Source of the DNA: Streptomyces sp. NBC_00513 | GTDB lineage: Bacteria > Actinomycetota > Actinomycetes > Streptomycetales > Streptomycetaceae | Direction of reading: 5' to 3' | DNA length: 64,000 nt | NCBI RefSeq assembly: GCF_041431415.1 | Contig: NZ_CP107845.1 | Location: 3,224,001-3,288,000, forward strand | Part shown: positions 8,549-16,132 of the stretch, piece after piece | How the letters are laid out: every line of letters begins with the position of its first letter | Numbering within the stretch: the first letter of the stretch is position 1 | The notes under the pieces: model-generated | What the model saw: the letters and a program-made list of their open reading frames with translations, nothing else | Told to the model about the DNA's origin: nothing | Databases searched by the model: none | Translations under genes and position numbers: made by a program

Positions 8549-9697
8549 TCATCGCGCCGGAGGCACCCCGCAGTCGCCGGCCGCGCCCGCGTCCACGGAC
8601 AGCCGGTACCCCCGCTTGACCACCGTCTGGATCAGCCTCGGCGCCCCCAACGCCACCCGCAGCCGGGCCATGGCCGTCTCCACGGCGTGTTCGTCCCGCC
8701 CGGCGCCCGGCAGCGCCCGCAGCAGGTCCGCGCGGCCCACGACCCATCCCGGCCGGCGGACCAGCGCCCCGAGGAGGGCCATCCCGGCCGGCGGCACCGG
8801 CCGCAGTTCGGCGTCGACCAGCACCGCGTGGCCGCGGATCTCCAGGCGGTGCCCGGCGACCGGCAGCACCCGGGCCCGCGCCGGCAGTTCCTGGCAGAGC
8901 AGTTGGACCAGCGGCCCCAGCCGGAAGCGTTCCGGCTGCACCGTGACCACCCCCTCGGCCTGGAGCGGGAGCGCGGTCACCGGCCCCACGCACGCCGAGA
9001 CCACGTCGCCGCGCAGCCCCGCGAGGACCGCCTCCCGCATCCCCAGGTGGTCGGCGCGGGACAGCATCGAGACGACGGCCGGCGCCGAGGTGAAGGCGAC
9101 GGCGTCCAGGCCGCCGGCGGCCACGGCGTCCAGCAGCCGGTCGAGCGGTGCCGGGTCCTGGGGCGGCATCCAACGGTAGACGGGCACCACCACGACCTCG
9201 GCGCCGCCCGCCCGCAGGGATTCGACGAAGCCGGGCAGCGGTTCGCCGTGCAGTTGGAGGGCGATGCGGCGTCCCGCCACCCCTTGGGCGAGCAGCCGGT
9301 CCAGTACCTCGGCGAGGGACTCGGAGGCGGGCGACCAGGCCTCCACCAGCCCGGCGGCCCGTACGGCGCCCTTCACCTTCGGCCCGCGCGCGAGCAGTTC
9401 GGTGGAGCGCAGCCGGTCGAGGAGTTCCTCGCCGATCCCCCATCCGTCGGCGGCCTCGATCCAGCCGCGGAATCCGATGGCGGTGGTGGCCACCACGGCG
9501 TCGGGTGTGCGGTGGATCAGTTCCTTGGTGGCGGCGAGGAGTTCGCCGTCGTCGGCGAGCGGAACGATCCGCAGGGCGGGCGCGTGCAGCACGGAGGCCC
9601 CGCGCCGGCGCAGCAGGGCGATCAGGTCGTCGGCCCGCCGGGCGGCGGTGACCCCGACGGTGAAGCCGGCGAGCGGGCCGGTGTCCGGAGCGTCCAT
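8549..9697 (-). CDS. nnaR: NnaR-like regulator: uroporphyrinogen-III synthase-like domain plus winged helix
   Basis: A 382-residue two-part protein. Residues 1 to about 260 are HemD-like (uroporphyrinogen-III synthase fold: GFTVGVTAARRADDLIALLRR, ATTAIGFRGW, VAFTSAPAVVSML). The C-terminus is an OmpR-type winged helix (GMALLGALVRRPGWVVGRAD, then DEHAVETAMARLRVALG and VKRGYRLSVD). In Streptomyces this architecture is NnaR, which works with GlnR on nitrate/nitrite assimilation genes. Placement directly downstream of a nitrate transporter gene supports that. Start at ATG 9697, with AGGA upstream. A GlnR-like site overlaps its promoter region. Whether the HemD part is still enzymatic is unknown. 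Confidence 0.88.
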   Translation of the reverse strand: MDAPDTGPLAGFTVGVTAARRADDLIALLRRRGASVLHAPALRIVPLADDGELLAATKELIHRTPDAVVATTAIGFRGWIEAADGWGIGEELLDRLRSTELLARGPKVKGAVRAAGLVEAWSPASESLAEVLDRLLAQGVAGRRIALQLHGEPLPGFVESLRAGGAEVVVVPVYRWMPPQDPAPLDRLLDAVAAGGLDAVAFTSAPAVVSMLSRADHLGMREAVLAGLRGDVVSACVGPVTALPLQAEGVVTVQPERFRLGPLVQLLCQELPARARVLPVAGHRLEIRGHAVLVDAELRPVPPAGMALLGALVRRPGWVVGRADLLRALPGAGRDEHAVETAMARLRVALGAPRLIQTVVKRGYRLSVDAGAAGDCGVPPAR

Positions 9698-9779
9698 GTG
9701 GTGTCCTGCCTTGCCCGAGAGGTGCGCGCGTAACGGGGCCGAGCCTGCCAAGTCGCCGTGTCAGGCTCGGTTCCGTCGT

Positions 9780-9805
9780 ATTTCGTCGCCGTTAACCGGC
9801 GTTAC
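9780..9805 (-). promoter_or_regulatory. Candidate GlnR half-sites upstream of nnaR
   Basis: Read on the minus strand, GTAAC (9805-9801) is followed after 5 nt by TTAAC (9795-9791) and after 6 nt by GAAAT (9784-9780). This resembles the GlnR pattern gTnAc-n6-GaAAc known from Streptomyces nitrogen genes. It lies about 85-110 bp before the nnaR start and overlaps the narK stop. Inference from motif only. Confidence 0.4.
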
Positions 9806-11175
9806 ACCGAGGTGAGCTGCGGTTTCGCCGGTGCCTGCGGTCCGGTGACGGGTGTGGCGGTCGGGCGGCGAAGGTATACCGCCCAGGTCACCGCGCAGCA
9901 CACCGCGTAGAAGCCGAGGAAGGTCACGAAGGCGGCCGTGCCGGACCCGGAGCGGGCGAACGCCTCCCGGAACACCAGGTTGATGCCGAGGCCGCCGAGG
10001 GCCCCCACGGCGCCGATCAGCCCCATCGCGGCCCCGGACAGCCGTCGCCCGCGGGCGGCGGCCTCCTCGGCGCCCAGGCCCTGTGCCAGGGCCTTCGCCT
10101 GGAAGATGCCGGGGATCATCTTGTACGTGGAGCCGTTGCCGAGGCCGCTCAGCGCGAACAGCGCCACGAAGCCCACCAGGAACACCGGGAGCGATTCCCG
10201 TACGGAGGCCAGGATCACCACCGAGGTCGCGAGCGCCATCGCGACGAAGGCGGCCAGGGTGATGCGGGCGCCGCCGAGCCGGTCGGCGAGCGCCCCGCCC
10301 ACCGGTCGGACCAGTGAGCCGAGCAGCGGTCCGATGAAGGTCAGCGAGGCGGCCTGGAGCGGGGTGCGACCGAACTGGGTCTGGAGCACCAGCCCGAAGG
10401 CGAAGCCGTAGCCGATGAAGGAGCCGAAGGTGCCGATGTACAGGAAGGCCATGATCCAGGTGTGCGGCTCCCGGGCCGCGTCCCGGACCGCGCCCACGTC
10501 ACCGCGCACCGGCGCCAGGTTGTCCATGCGTACGAGGGCCAGCGCGGCGGCGGTCACGATCAGCGGGACGTAGACCGCGAGCAGCAGCCGGGGGTGGCCG
10601 GCGCCGGCGGTCCCGATGACGAGCAGGGCCGCGAGCTGCACGACGGGTACGCCGATGTTGCCGCCGCCCGCGTTCAGTCCGAGCGCCCAGCCCTTCTTCC
10701 GCAGCGGGAAGAACGCGTTGATGTTGGTCATGGAGGAGGCGAAGTTGCCCCCGCCCACGCCGGTCAGGGCGGCGACGGCGAGGAAAGTGCCGTAGGAGGT
10801 GCCGGGCTCCATGACGACCAGCGCGGCCACGGTCGGCGCGAGCAGCAGCAGGGCGCTGACCACGGTCCAGTTGCGTCCGCCGAACCGGGCGACGGCGAAG
10901 GTGTAGGGGATCCGGACGAGGGCGCCGACGGCCGTGGCGGTGGCGATGAGGAAGAACTTCCCGGCCGGGTCGATGCCGTACGCGGGGCCCATGAAGAGCA
11001 CCATCACGGACCACAGCGACCAGACGGAGAACCCGATGTGTTCGGAGAGCACCGAGTAGAGGAGGTTGCGCCGGGCCACCCGCTCCCCGGTCTCCCGCCA
11101 GAAGACCTCGTCCTCCGGATCCCACCGCTCGATCCAGCGGCCCCCCTTGCGCGGTGCGGTCGTTCCGGTCATCAC
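9802..11175 (-). CDS. narK: Nitrate/nitrite transporter, MFS family (NarK type)
   Basis: A 457-residue major facilitator protein with twelve predicted membrane segments. The N-terminus carries a cytoplasmic DPEDEVFWRETGERVARRNL stretch before helix 1, typical of actinobacterial NarK. Nitrate-signature glycine-rich segments are present: GVGGGNFASSMTNINAFFP in helix 5 and GLGNGSTYKMIPGIF in the C-half. Conserved Arg residues near helices 2 and 8 would bind the anion. The likely role is uptake of nitrate or export of nitrite; the direction cannot be told from sequence. The neighbouring nnaR gene fits nitrogen control. Start at 11175 or one codon later. A GlnR-like site lies upstream. Confidence 0.9.
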   Translation of the reverse strand: MMTGTTAPRKGGRWIERWDPEDEVFWRETGERVARRNLLYSVLSEHIGFSVWSLWSVMVLFMGPAYGIDPAGKFFLIATATAVGALVRIPYTFAVARFGGRNWTVVSALLLLAPTVAALVVMEPGTSYGTFLAVAALTGVGGGNFASSMTNINAFFPLRKKGWALGLNAGGGNIGVPVVQLAALLVIGTAGAGHPRLLLAVYVPLIVTAAALALVRMDNLAPVRGDVGAVRDAAREPHTWIMAFLYIGTFGSFIGYGFAFGLVLQTQFGRTPLQAASLTFIGPLLGSLVRPVGGALADRLGGARITLAAFVAMALATSVVILASVRESLPVFLVGFVALFALSGLGNGSTYKMIPGIFQAKALAQGLGAEEAAARGRRLSGAAMGLIGAVGALGGLGINLVFREAFARSGSGTAAFVTFLGFYAVCCAVTWAVYLRRPTATPVTGPQAPAKPQLTSV

Positions 11176-11223
11176 ACGCCTCCACAGCTGTCGCGTCCGT
11201 GATGACGACCGTAGGAAGCGCGC

Positions 11224-11252
11224 GTTTCGGCCCGGGTCACCCTCCGATGACC
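11224..11252 (-). promoter_or_regulatory. Candidate GlnR/NnaR site upstream of narK
   Basis: On the minus strand GTCAT, GTGAC and GAAAC occur in a row with gaps of 6 and 7 nt, ending about 50 bp before the narK start. GGTCA...TGACC (11235-11239 and 11248-11252) also forms an inverted repeat. The second gap is one base off the GlnR consensus, so support is weak. Confidence 0.3.
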
Positions 11253-11269
11253 GGGGGGATACCTTGCAC

Positions 11270-12235
11270 TCACCCGGCGTCGGGACCGCCTGTGAGCGCC
11301 GCCGGCAGCAGACTCCCGGCCGGCACCTCCAGCCATCCGCGTTCGGCGGCCAGTTCGGCGGCCGCCCGCAGGAGGGCGTCCAGGCCCGGGTGGCGCAGCC
11401 CCTTGCGCCACACCATCGACAGCGGGGACAGCGGCACGGGTGCGACCAGGGGGCGTTTCGCGCAGCCGGGCAGGTCCGTGAAGTCCACGGTGACGAGGAC
11501 GGGGGTGCGGGTCTTGGCCATCACCCGCCCGAACTCCTCCTTGCCCACGGCCACCGGAGCGGGCGGCGCCGGCGCGATCCCCCGCCCGGCGAACAGCTCC
11601 CGCGCCAGCCGGGTCCACTCCAGGGTCCGCGGGTTGCCGGCCCCCGCGTACACGGTCTCCCCGGCCAGGGCCGCCAGCGGCACCCGGTCCAGCGCCGCCA
11701 GCGGGTGCCCGTCGGGCAGCAGCACGGCGAGCGGCTCGTACCGGACGAGGGTGTGGGCGAGGCGGGCGCGCGACGCGGGCTCCAGGCCGTGCGCGTAGCC
11801 GAAGGACACGTCGAGGCGGCCCGCCGCGATCTCCGCCGCGGCATGGGTCAGCCCGCTCTCGAAGCGGGCCATCAGTTCGCAGCCCGGGGCGAGCGCGCGG
11901 GCCCGGTCCAGCACGCTGCGCGCGGAACTCGGCCCGTCGCTGTTCAGGTCGACGAGCAGCGGCCCGGGTTCGGCGAAGGCGGCGGCCAGTTCGGTGTGGG
12001 CGGCCAGCACCCTGTGCGCGAGCGGCAGCAGCCGTTGCCCGTCGGCGGTCAGTTCCACGGCCCGGGTCGTGCGGGTGAACAGCGCCGCGCCCAGGGTCTC
12101 CTCCAGCCGGCGGACGTCCCTGCTGAGGGCCTGCTGGGCGACGTACAGGCGGGCGGCGGCGCGGGAGAAGTGCAGTTCCTCGGCCACGGCCACGAACCCG
12201 CGCAGCAGGCGGGGGTCCACATCACGGGAGATCAC
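11270..12235 (-). CDS. LysR family transcriptional regulator
   Basis: A 321-residue LysR regulator of normal length. The N-terminal winged helix is clear (LRGFVAVAEELHFSRAAARL, YVAQQALSRDVRRLEETLGA, LFTRTTRAVELTADGQRLL), followed by a long helix and a periplasmic-binding-like effector domain (about residues 95-300, LSPLSMVWRKG near its end). It is divergent from the MFS gene at 12320 across only 84 bp, the usual LysR arrangement, so that transporter is the likely target. narK lies 94 bp downstream on the same strand and could be read through. The inducer is unknown. Confidence 0.9.
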   Translation of the reverse strand: MISRDVDPRLLRGFVAVAEELHFSRAAARLYVAQQALSRDVRRLEETLGAALFTRTTRAVELTADGQRLLPLAHRVLAAHTELAAAFAEPGPLLVDLNSDGPSSARSVLDRARALAPGCELMARFESGLTHAAAEIAAGRLDVSFGYAHGLEPASRARLAHTLVRYEPLAVLLPDGHPLAALDRVPLAALAGETVYAGAGNPRTLEWTRLARELFAGRGIAPAPPAPVAVGKEEFGRVMAKTRTPVLVTVDFTDLPGCAKRPLVAPVPLSPLSMVWRKGLRHPGLDALLRAAAELAAERGWLEVPAGSLLPAALTGGPDAG

Positions 12236-12319
12236 TCCCGGACACTAACAACGGAAACCGGTGAATGGGTCGTGAACAGGTGTTGGACCCGGCCGGGGAC
12301 CGGCCCGCAGCCTTGGGTC

Positions 12320-13582
12320 ATGCCCGCCCCGACCCTGATGACCGTCACCGGCTCCACCCTCGTCCTGACCGGCCCGCCGCCGCCCCCGCGTCCGCGCCCC
12401 CGCGCGCACCGCGGCGGCCCCTACCGCCGGCTCTTCGCCCGACCCGGCACCCGCGCCTTCACCGCCGGGAACCTCATCGCCCGGCTGCCCATGGGCATGT
12501 TCGGGATCAGCGCGGTGATGATGATCGCCGGCCAGCGCGGCTCGTACGCCCTCGCCGGCGCGGTCACCGCCACCGGTCTGGCCGCCACCGCGCTGGTCGC
12601 GCCGTGGACGGCCCGACTCGTCGACCGCTTCGGGCAGTCCCGCGTCGCCGTCCCCGCCACCCTGATCGCGGTCCTCGGCTCGCTCTGCCTGATCGCGTGC
12701 GTCCGTACACAGGCTCCGACCTGGACCCTGTTCGCCTCGTACGCGGCGACGGCCACCACCCCCAACATCGGCGGCATGTCCCGGGCCCGCTGGACCCTGC
12801 TGCTGCGCGACGCCCCGGCCGACCACCACACGGCGATGTCCTTCGAGCAGGCCGCCGACGAACTCTGCTACCTGCTCGGGCCGGTCGCCGCCGCGTCGCT
12901 GTGCACGCTCGCCTTCCCGGAGGCCGGGACCCTCGTCGCCGCGTCGCTGCTCCTCGTCGGCATGCTGGTCTTCACCGCGCAGCGCGCCACCGAGCCGCCG
13001 CCCACCGGGGTCCGCCCCGCCCCCTCCTCGTCACCGCTGCCCGCCCTGCTGCCGCTCCTCGGTCTCTTCGCCGCCACCGGTGCGATCTTCGGCTCGATGG
13101 AGGTCACCTCGATCGCCCACCTCGACGCCCACGGCCTCGGCGCCGCCGCGGGCCCGGTCCTCGCCCTCCAGGCCGCCGGCTCCTGCGCCGCCGGCCTGCT
13201 CTACGGCACCCGGCGCCCGCGCGGCCTGCGCGTCTGCCTGGTCGCCCTGTGCGCGGCGATGGCCCTGCCCTGGGCGGCGGCTGCCGGCGGTTCGCTCGTC
13301 CCGCTGGCCCTGGCCCTGCTCCTGGCGGGCGCGGCCACCGCCCCGACGATGGTGACGGCCATGTCCGAGGTCCACCGCCGCACGCCCGAGGGACGCCTCA
13401 ACGAGGGCATGACCCTCGCCGTCACCGCGATCCTCGCGGGCATCGCCGCGGGCTCCGCCGCGGCCGGCGCCGTCGTCGAACACCTCGGCACCACCTCCGC
13501 CTACGCCCTGCCGGCCGCGGCGGCCCTGACCGCGCTCCTGCTCGGCCTCACCTCCCGCGCGTCCGGCGCCCGTACCGGCTGA
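12320..13582 (+). CDS. MFS transporter, probable drug or metabolite exporter
   Basis: A 420-residue major facilitator protein. A Pro/Arg-rich cytoplasmic leader (about residues 10-40) precedes helix 1 (FTAGNLIARLPMGMFGISAV). The helix 2-3 loop APWTARLVDRFGQSRV matches the family's motif A region, and about twelve hydrophobic segments follow. It resembles actinobacterial efflux proteins annotated as MFS exporters; no substrate can be named. I used the ATG at 12320; an ATG six codons later is also possible. It is divergent from LysR, which probably controls it, and its stop lies 7 bp from the stop of the convergent TetR gene. Confidence 0.87.
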   Translation: MPAPTLMTVTGSTLVLTGPPPPPRPRPRAHRGGPYRRLFARPGTRAFTAGNLIARLPMGMFGISAVMMIAGQRGSYALAGAVTATGLAATALVAPWTARLVDRFGQSRVAVPATLIAVLGSLCLIACVRTQAPTWTLFASYAATATTPNIGGMSRARWTLLLRDAPADHHTAMSFEQAADELCYLLGPVAAASLCTLAFPEAGTLVAASLLLVGMLVFTAQRATEPPPTGVRPAPSSSPLPALLPLLGLFAATGAIFGSMEVTSIAHLDAHGLGAAAGPVLALQAAGSCAAGLLYGTRRPRGLRVCLVALCAAMALPWAAAAGGSLVPLALALLLAGAATAPTMVTAMSEVHRRTPEGRLNEGMTLAVTAILAGIAAGSAAAGAVVEHLGTTSAYALPAAAALTALLLGLTSRASGARTG

Positions 13583-13589
13583 CGCGGCC

Positions 13590-14162
13590 TCAGCGGCGGA
13601 CCGTGAGGCCGTCCAGGGTGAGGTCGAGCAGCCGCTCGGCCTGCTCGCGGTGCTCGGCGCCCGCCGAGGTGAGGGCGATGCCTTCGAGGGCGGCGGCGAC
13701 GTCGGCCGGCCCGATGTCGGTACGGATCACCCCGGCGGCCACACACGCGTCCAAGAGCGAGGCGATGGCGCCCTGGATCATCTCCCGGCTGTGGCCGTAG
13801 GGGTTGCCCCCGGTCGCGGCGATGGCGCGCAGCGCGTCGATCATCCCGTACTTGGCGGTGACGTAGTCCAGGAAGAGCCGGGTCCACGCGCGCAGGGCCT
13901 CGGCGGGCGACTCCCGCGCGAGCAGTTCGGGGGCCGCGTCGCACAGTTGGGCCACCTCGTTGCGGTAGACCGCCTCGACCAGGACCTCCCGGGTGGGGAA
14001 GTTGCGGTACAGCGTCGCGCTGCCCACGCCCGCCTCCTTGGCGATGTGTTCCATCCGCGCGTCCAGCCCCTGCGTGGTGAACACGCGCACGGCGGCGGCG
14101 AGGATCCGCTCCCTGTTGCGCCGCGCGTCGGCCCGCAACGGCCGGTCCGCTCCGTCGGTCAT
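13590..14162 (-). CDS. TetR family regulator of the divergent SDR gene
   Basis: A 190-residue TetR repressor. The HTH spans roughly residues 12-60 (NRERILAAAVRVFTTQGLDA, MEHIAKEAGVGSATLYRNFP), followed by a variable ligand domain with LDYVTAKYGMID. The start is the ATG at 14162 with GAGAGGGGAC upstream; the longer frame crosses the operators and is not coding. The spacer to the divergent SDR gene holds two copies of a palindrome with identical arms, so it most likely represses both itself and the SDR gene. The closest TetR relatives by feel are those that control a neighbouring oxidoreductase and respond to its substrate, but the ligand is not known. Confidence 0.9.
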   Translation of the reverse strand: MTDGADRPLRADARRNRERILAAAVRVFTTQGLDARMEHIAKEAGVGSATLYRNFPTREVLVEAVYRNEVAQLCDAAPELLARESPAEALRAWTRLFLDYVTAKYGMIDALRAIAATGGNPYGHSREMIQGAIASLLDACVAAGVIRTDIGPADVAAALEGIALTSAGAEHREQAERLLDLTLDGLTVRR

Positions 14163-14215
14163 CAGCGTTCGCCGTCCCCTCTCGGGCGCTCTTCGCGGGC
14201 GCCCCTCGACTTGCC

Positions 14216-14235
14216 AAGTGGGGAGGTCCCCACTT
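14216..14235. promoter_or_regulatory. TetR operator copy 1
   Basis: AAGTGGGGAGGTCCCCACTT: 9-bp arms around a 2-bp centre. The arms are identical to those of copy 2, whose centre lies 29 bp away. Located in the TetR/SDR spacer. Confidence 0.75.
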
Positions 14236-14244
14236 AGCTTGAGA

Positions 14245-14264
14245 AAGTGGGGAACTCCCCACTT
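14245..14264. promoter_or_regulatory. TetR operator copy 2
   Basis: AAGTGGGGAACTCCCCACTT: the same 9-bp arms as copy 1, with centre AC. It lies about 50 bp before the SDR start, where it would block that promoter. Confidence 0.75.
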
Positions 14265-14315
14265 CACTGTAGGTCACCACCTCCATCGGCGCGCACCCAC
14301 GTAAGGAAGCTGATC

Positions 14316-15053
14316 ATGTCGGGTATTCGAGGCAAGGTCGTCGCGATCACGGGCGCCGGCAGCGGCATCGGCGAGGCGACCGCGATCCACCTCGCCGAAA
14401 GGGGCGCCCGGCTCGTGCTCGGCGGCCGCGGGGAGGACCGGCTGAACGCGGTCGTGGAGGGCATCACCGCCAACGGCGGCAGCGCCGTCGGCGTGGTCGT
14501 CGACGTCACCCGCCGCGAGGACCTCCGGCGCCTGACGGACACGGCCGTCGACCGGTTCGGCCGGCTCGACGTCCTCGTCTCCAACGCGGGCACGATGGCC
14601 GTCTCGCCGTTCGACGACCTGCGCCAGGACGACTGGGACGCCATGGTCTCCACCCACATCACGGGCCTGCTCAACGGCATCGGGGCGGCGCTGCCCGTCT
14701 TCCGCCGACAGGGCTCCGGCCAGTTCGTCAACGTCGGCTCCACCGCGGCCCACGTCGTCAAGTCGCCCCAGACGGTCTACGCGGCCACCAAGACGGCGGT
14801 GAAGGTGCTCACCGAGGGACTGCGCCAGGAAGCGGGCCCCGACCTGCGCGTGACCCTCGTCTCGCCCGGCTTCACCCACACCGAGGGCGTGGGCAAGGGA
14901 GCCGCCCCCGAGATCGCGGCCGCGATGATCCGCCTGCGCGACGAGATCGCCATGCCCCCCTCGGCCGTCGCCTCCGCCATCGGCTACGCGATCGAACAGC
15001 CCGACGGCATCGACATCGGCGAGATCGTCGTCCGCCCCACCGCACAGGCCTGA
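14316..15053 (+). CDS. Short-chain dehydrogenase/reductase (SDR)
   Basis: A 245-residue classical SDR oxidoreductase. The cofactor loop TGAGSGIG is at residues 12-19, NAG follows strand 4 (LVSNAGTMAV), and the catalytic YxxxK reads YAATK with Tyr155 and Lys159. Arg and Gly after strand 2 (LGGRGEDR) hint at NADP. The start ATG at 14316 is preceded by AAGGAAG. It is probably derepressed when the divergent TetR protein binds its ligand, possibly this enzyme's own substrate. The substrate cannot be told from sequence. The terminator at 15111 ends the transcript. Confidence 0.92.
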   Translation: MSGIRGKVVAITGAGSGIGEATAIHLAERGARLVLGGRGEDRLNAVVEGITANGGSAVGVVVDVTRREDLRRLTDTAVDRFGRLDVLVSNAGTMAVSPFDDLRQDDWDAMVSTHITGLLNGIGAALPVFRRQGSGQFVNVGSTAAHVVKSPQTVYAATKTAVKVLTEGLRQEAGPDLRVTLVSPGFTHTEGVGKGAAPEIAAAMIRLRDEIAMPPSAVASAIGYAIEQPDGIDIGEIVVRPTAQA

Positions 15054-15110
15054 CCGGATCGCCGCCCGGCCCTCGCACGGGCCCGACCCCGAACCGCCCC
15101 CGGGCATGAC

Positions 15111-15142
15111 AAAGGCCCCGCGGCCGGAGCCGCGGGGCCTTT
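15111..15142. terminator. Bidirectional terminator between the SDR gene and ssrA
   Basis: Perfect 14-bp arms at 15111-15124 and 15129-15142 with a CGGA loop, ending in TTT on both strands. It lies 58 bp after the SDR stop and 14 bp beyond the tmRNA 3' end, so it serves both convergent transcripts. Confidence 0.85.
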
Positions 15143-15155
15143 GCCCACATGGGAT

Positions 15156-15544
15156 GAGTGGAGATGGCGGGAATCGAACCCGCGTCCAACGGTGCAGAAG
15201 TAGGGCTTCTCCGAGCGCATTCCGCTGCGCTTTTCTCAGCCCCGGAGATCACACGGACAAGTCTCCGACGGGCTCAGTCACTGTTTGATTTCCCTCAAAC
15301 CCCCGTGACCGGGGCTAGAGGTTTAGATCCCTAGTTGACGCCAGGATCCGGACCGGGACCACTTCCGGGCTGACGCTCCTCACAGAGGCTTCAGCTCACT
15401 GTTATTAGGCAGCGAGGGTGAAGCGGGAGTTATCGCTCTTGGAGTTGGCGATTATTGTTTGCGACATATGGTTTACGAGATCATTGCCGCTTCCTCGGCT
15501 CGCTTCCCCTACATCGACATCCGCTGTCGAAACCGATCATCCCC
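15156..15544 (-). ncRNA. ssrA: tmRNA
   Basis: Transfer-messenger RNA, which rescues stalled ribosomes and tags the nascent peptide. The tRNA-like ends are clear. The 5' GGGGATG (from 15544) pairs with the 3' CATCTCC, and the T arm GGTTCGATTCC lies next to it. The reading frame starts at a GCC resume codon at 15449 and reads ANSKSDNSRFTLAA, then TAA TAA (15402-15407). CCA is not encoded, so it must be added. The partner gene smpB lies 84 bp upstream on the same strand. A GATAAA-like -10 sits a few bases before the 5' end. End coordinates are accurate to a few bases. Confidence 0.95.
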
Positions 15545-15628
15545 ATGTTTTTTTATCAAGTGACCCCACCCGCGAGCGGGAGGCGCTGACGCCATCGTAC
15601 GCGAAGTGGACCTCGGGATGCCAGGTGA

Positions 15629-16114
15629 TTACACCGTGCCCCGCTGCTTGCGTCGGACGGCCGCCACGGCGCGGTTCGTCTCACGGGTGTCCTGCTTCTC
15701 CCGCAGGGTCTGTCGCTTGTCGTACTCCTTCTTCCCCTTGGCCAGCGCGATCTCGACCTTCGCGCGGCCGTCCTTGAAGTACAGGGACAGGGGCACGATC
15801 GTGTGACCCGACTCCGACGACTTCGAGTCCAGCTTGTCGATCTCCTCCCGGTGCATCAGGAGCTTGCGCTTGCGCCGCGAGCTGTGGTTGGTCCACGTGC
15901 CCTGGCTGTACTCCGGCACGTGCACGTTGTACAGCCAGGCCTCGTTGCCCTCCATCGACACGAAGCCGTCGACCAGCGACGCCCGACCCTGACGCAGGGA
16001 CTTGACCTCGGTGCCCGTGAGCACGAGACCGCACTCGTAGGTGTCGAGGATCGTGTAGTCGTGCCGCGCCTTCTTGTTCTGGGCGATCAGCTTGCGCCCT
16101 TTTTCCTTAGCCAT
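15629..16114 (-). CDS. smpB: SsrA-binding protein
   Basis: A 161-residue SmpB that binds tmRNA and carries it to stalled ribosomes. It has the family start ([20 protein letters not shown]), the oligonucleotide-binding core ([20 protein letters not shown]), and a basic tail ([19 protein letters not shown]) that enters the empty mRNA channel. The length is normal. It is followed at once by ssrA and preceded by ctpA with an 18-bp gap, so ftsE-ftsX-ctpA-smpB probably form one transcript, with ssrA also having its own promoter. Confidence 0.97.
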   Translation of the reverse strand: MAKEKGRKLIAQNKKARHDYTILDTYECGLVLTGTEVKSLRQGRASLVDGFVSMEGNEAWLYNVHVPEYSQGTWTNHSSRRKRKLLMHREEIDKLDSKSSESGHTIVPLSLYFKDGRAKVEIALAKGKKEYDKRQTLREKQDTRETNRAVAAVRRKQRGTV

Positions 16115-16132
16115 AGTGCGGTCATTTTCGCA

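Noticed and set aside
15156..15185. A separate tRNA gene suggested by the T-arm GGTTCGATTCC
   Set aside because: It is the 3' half of the tmRNA; its partner acceptor strand lies at 15544.
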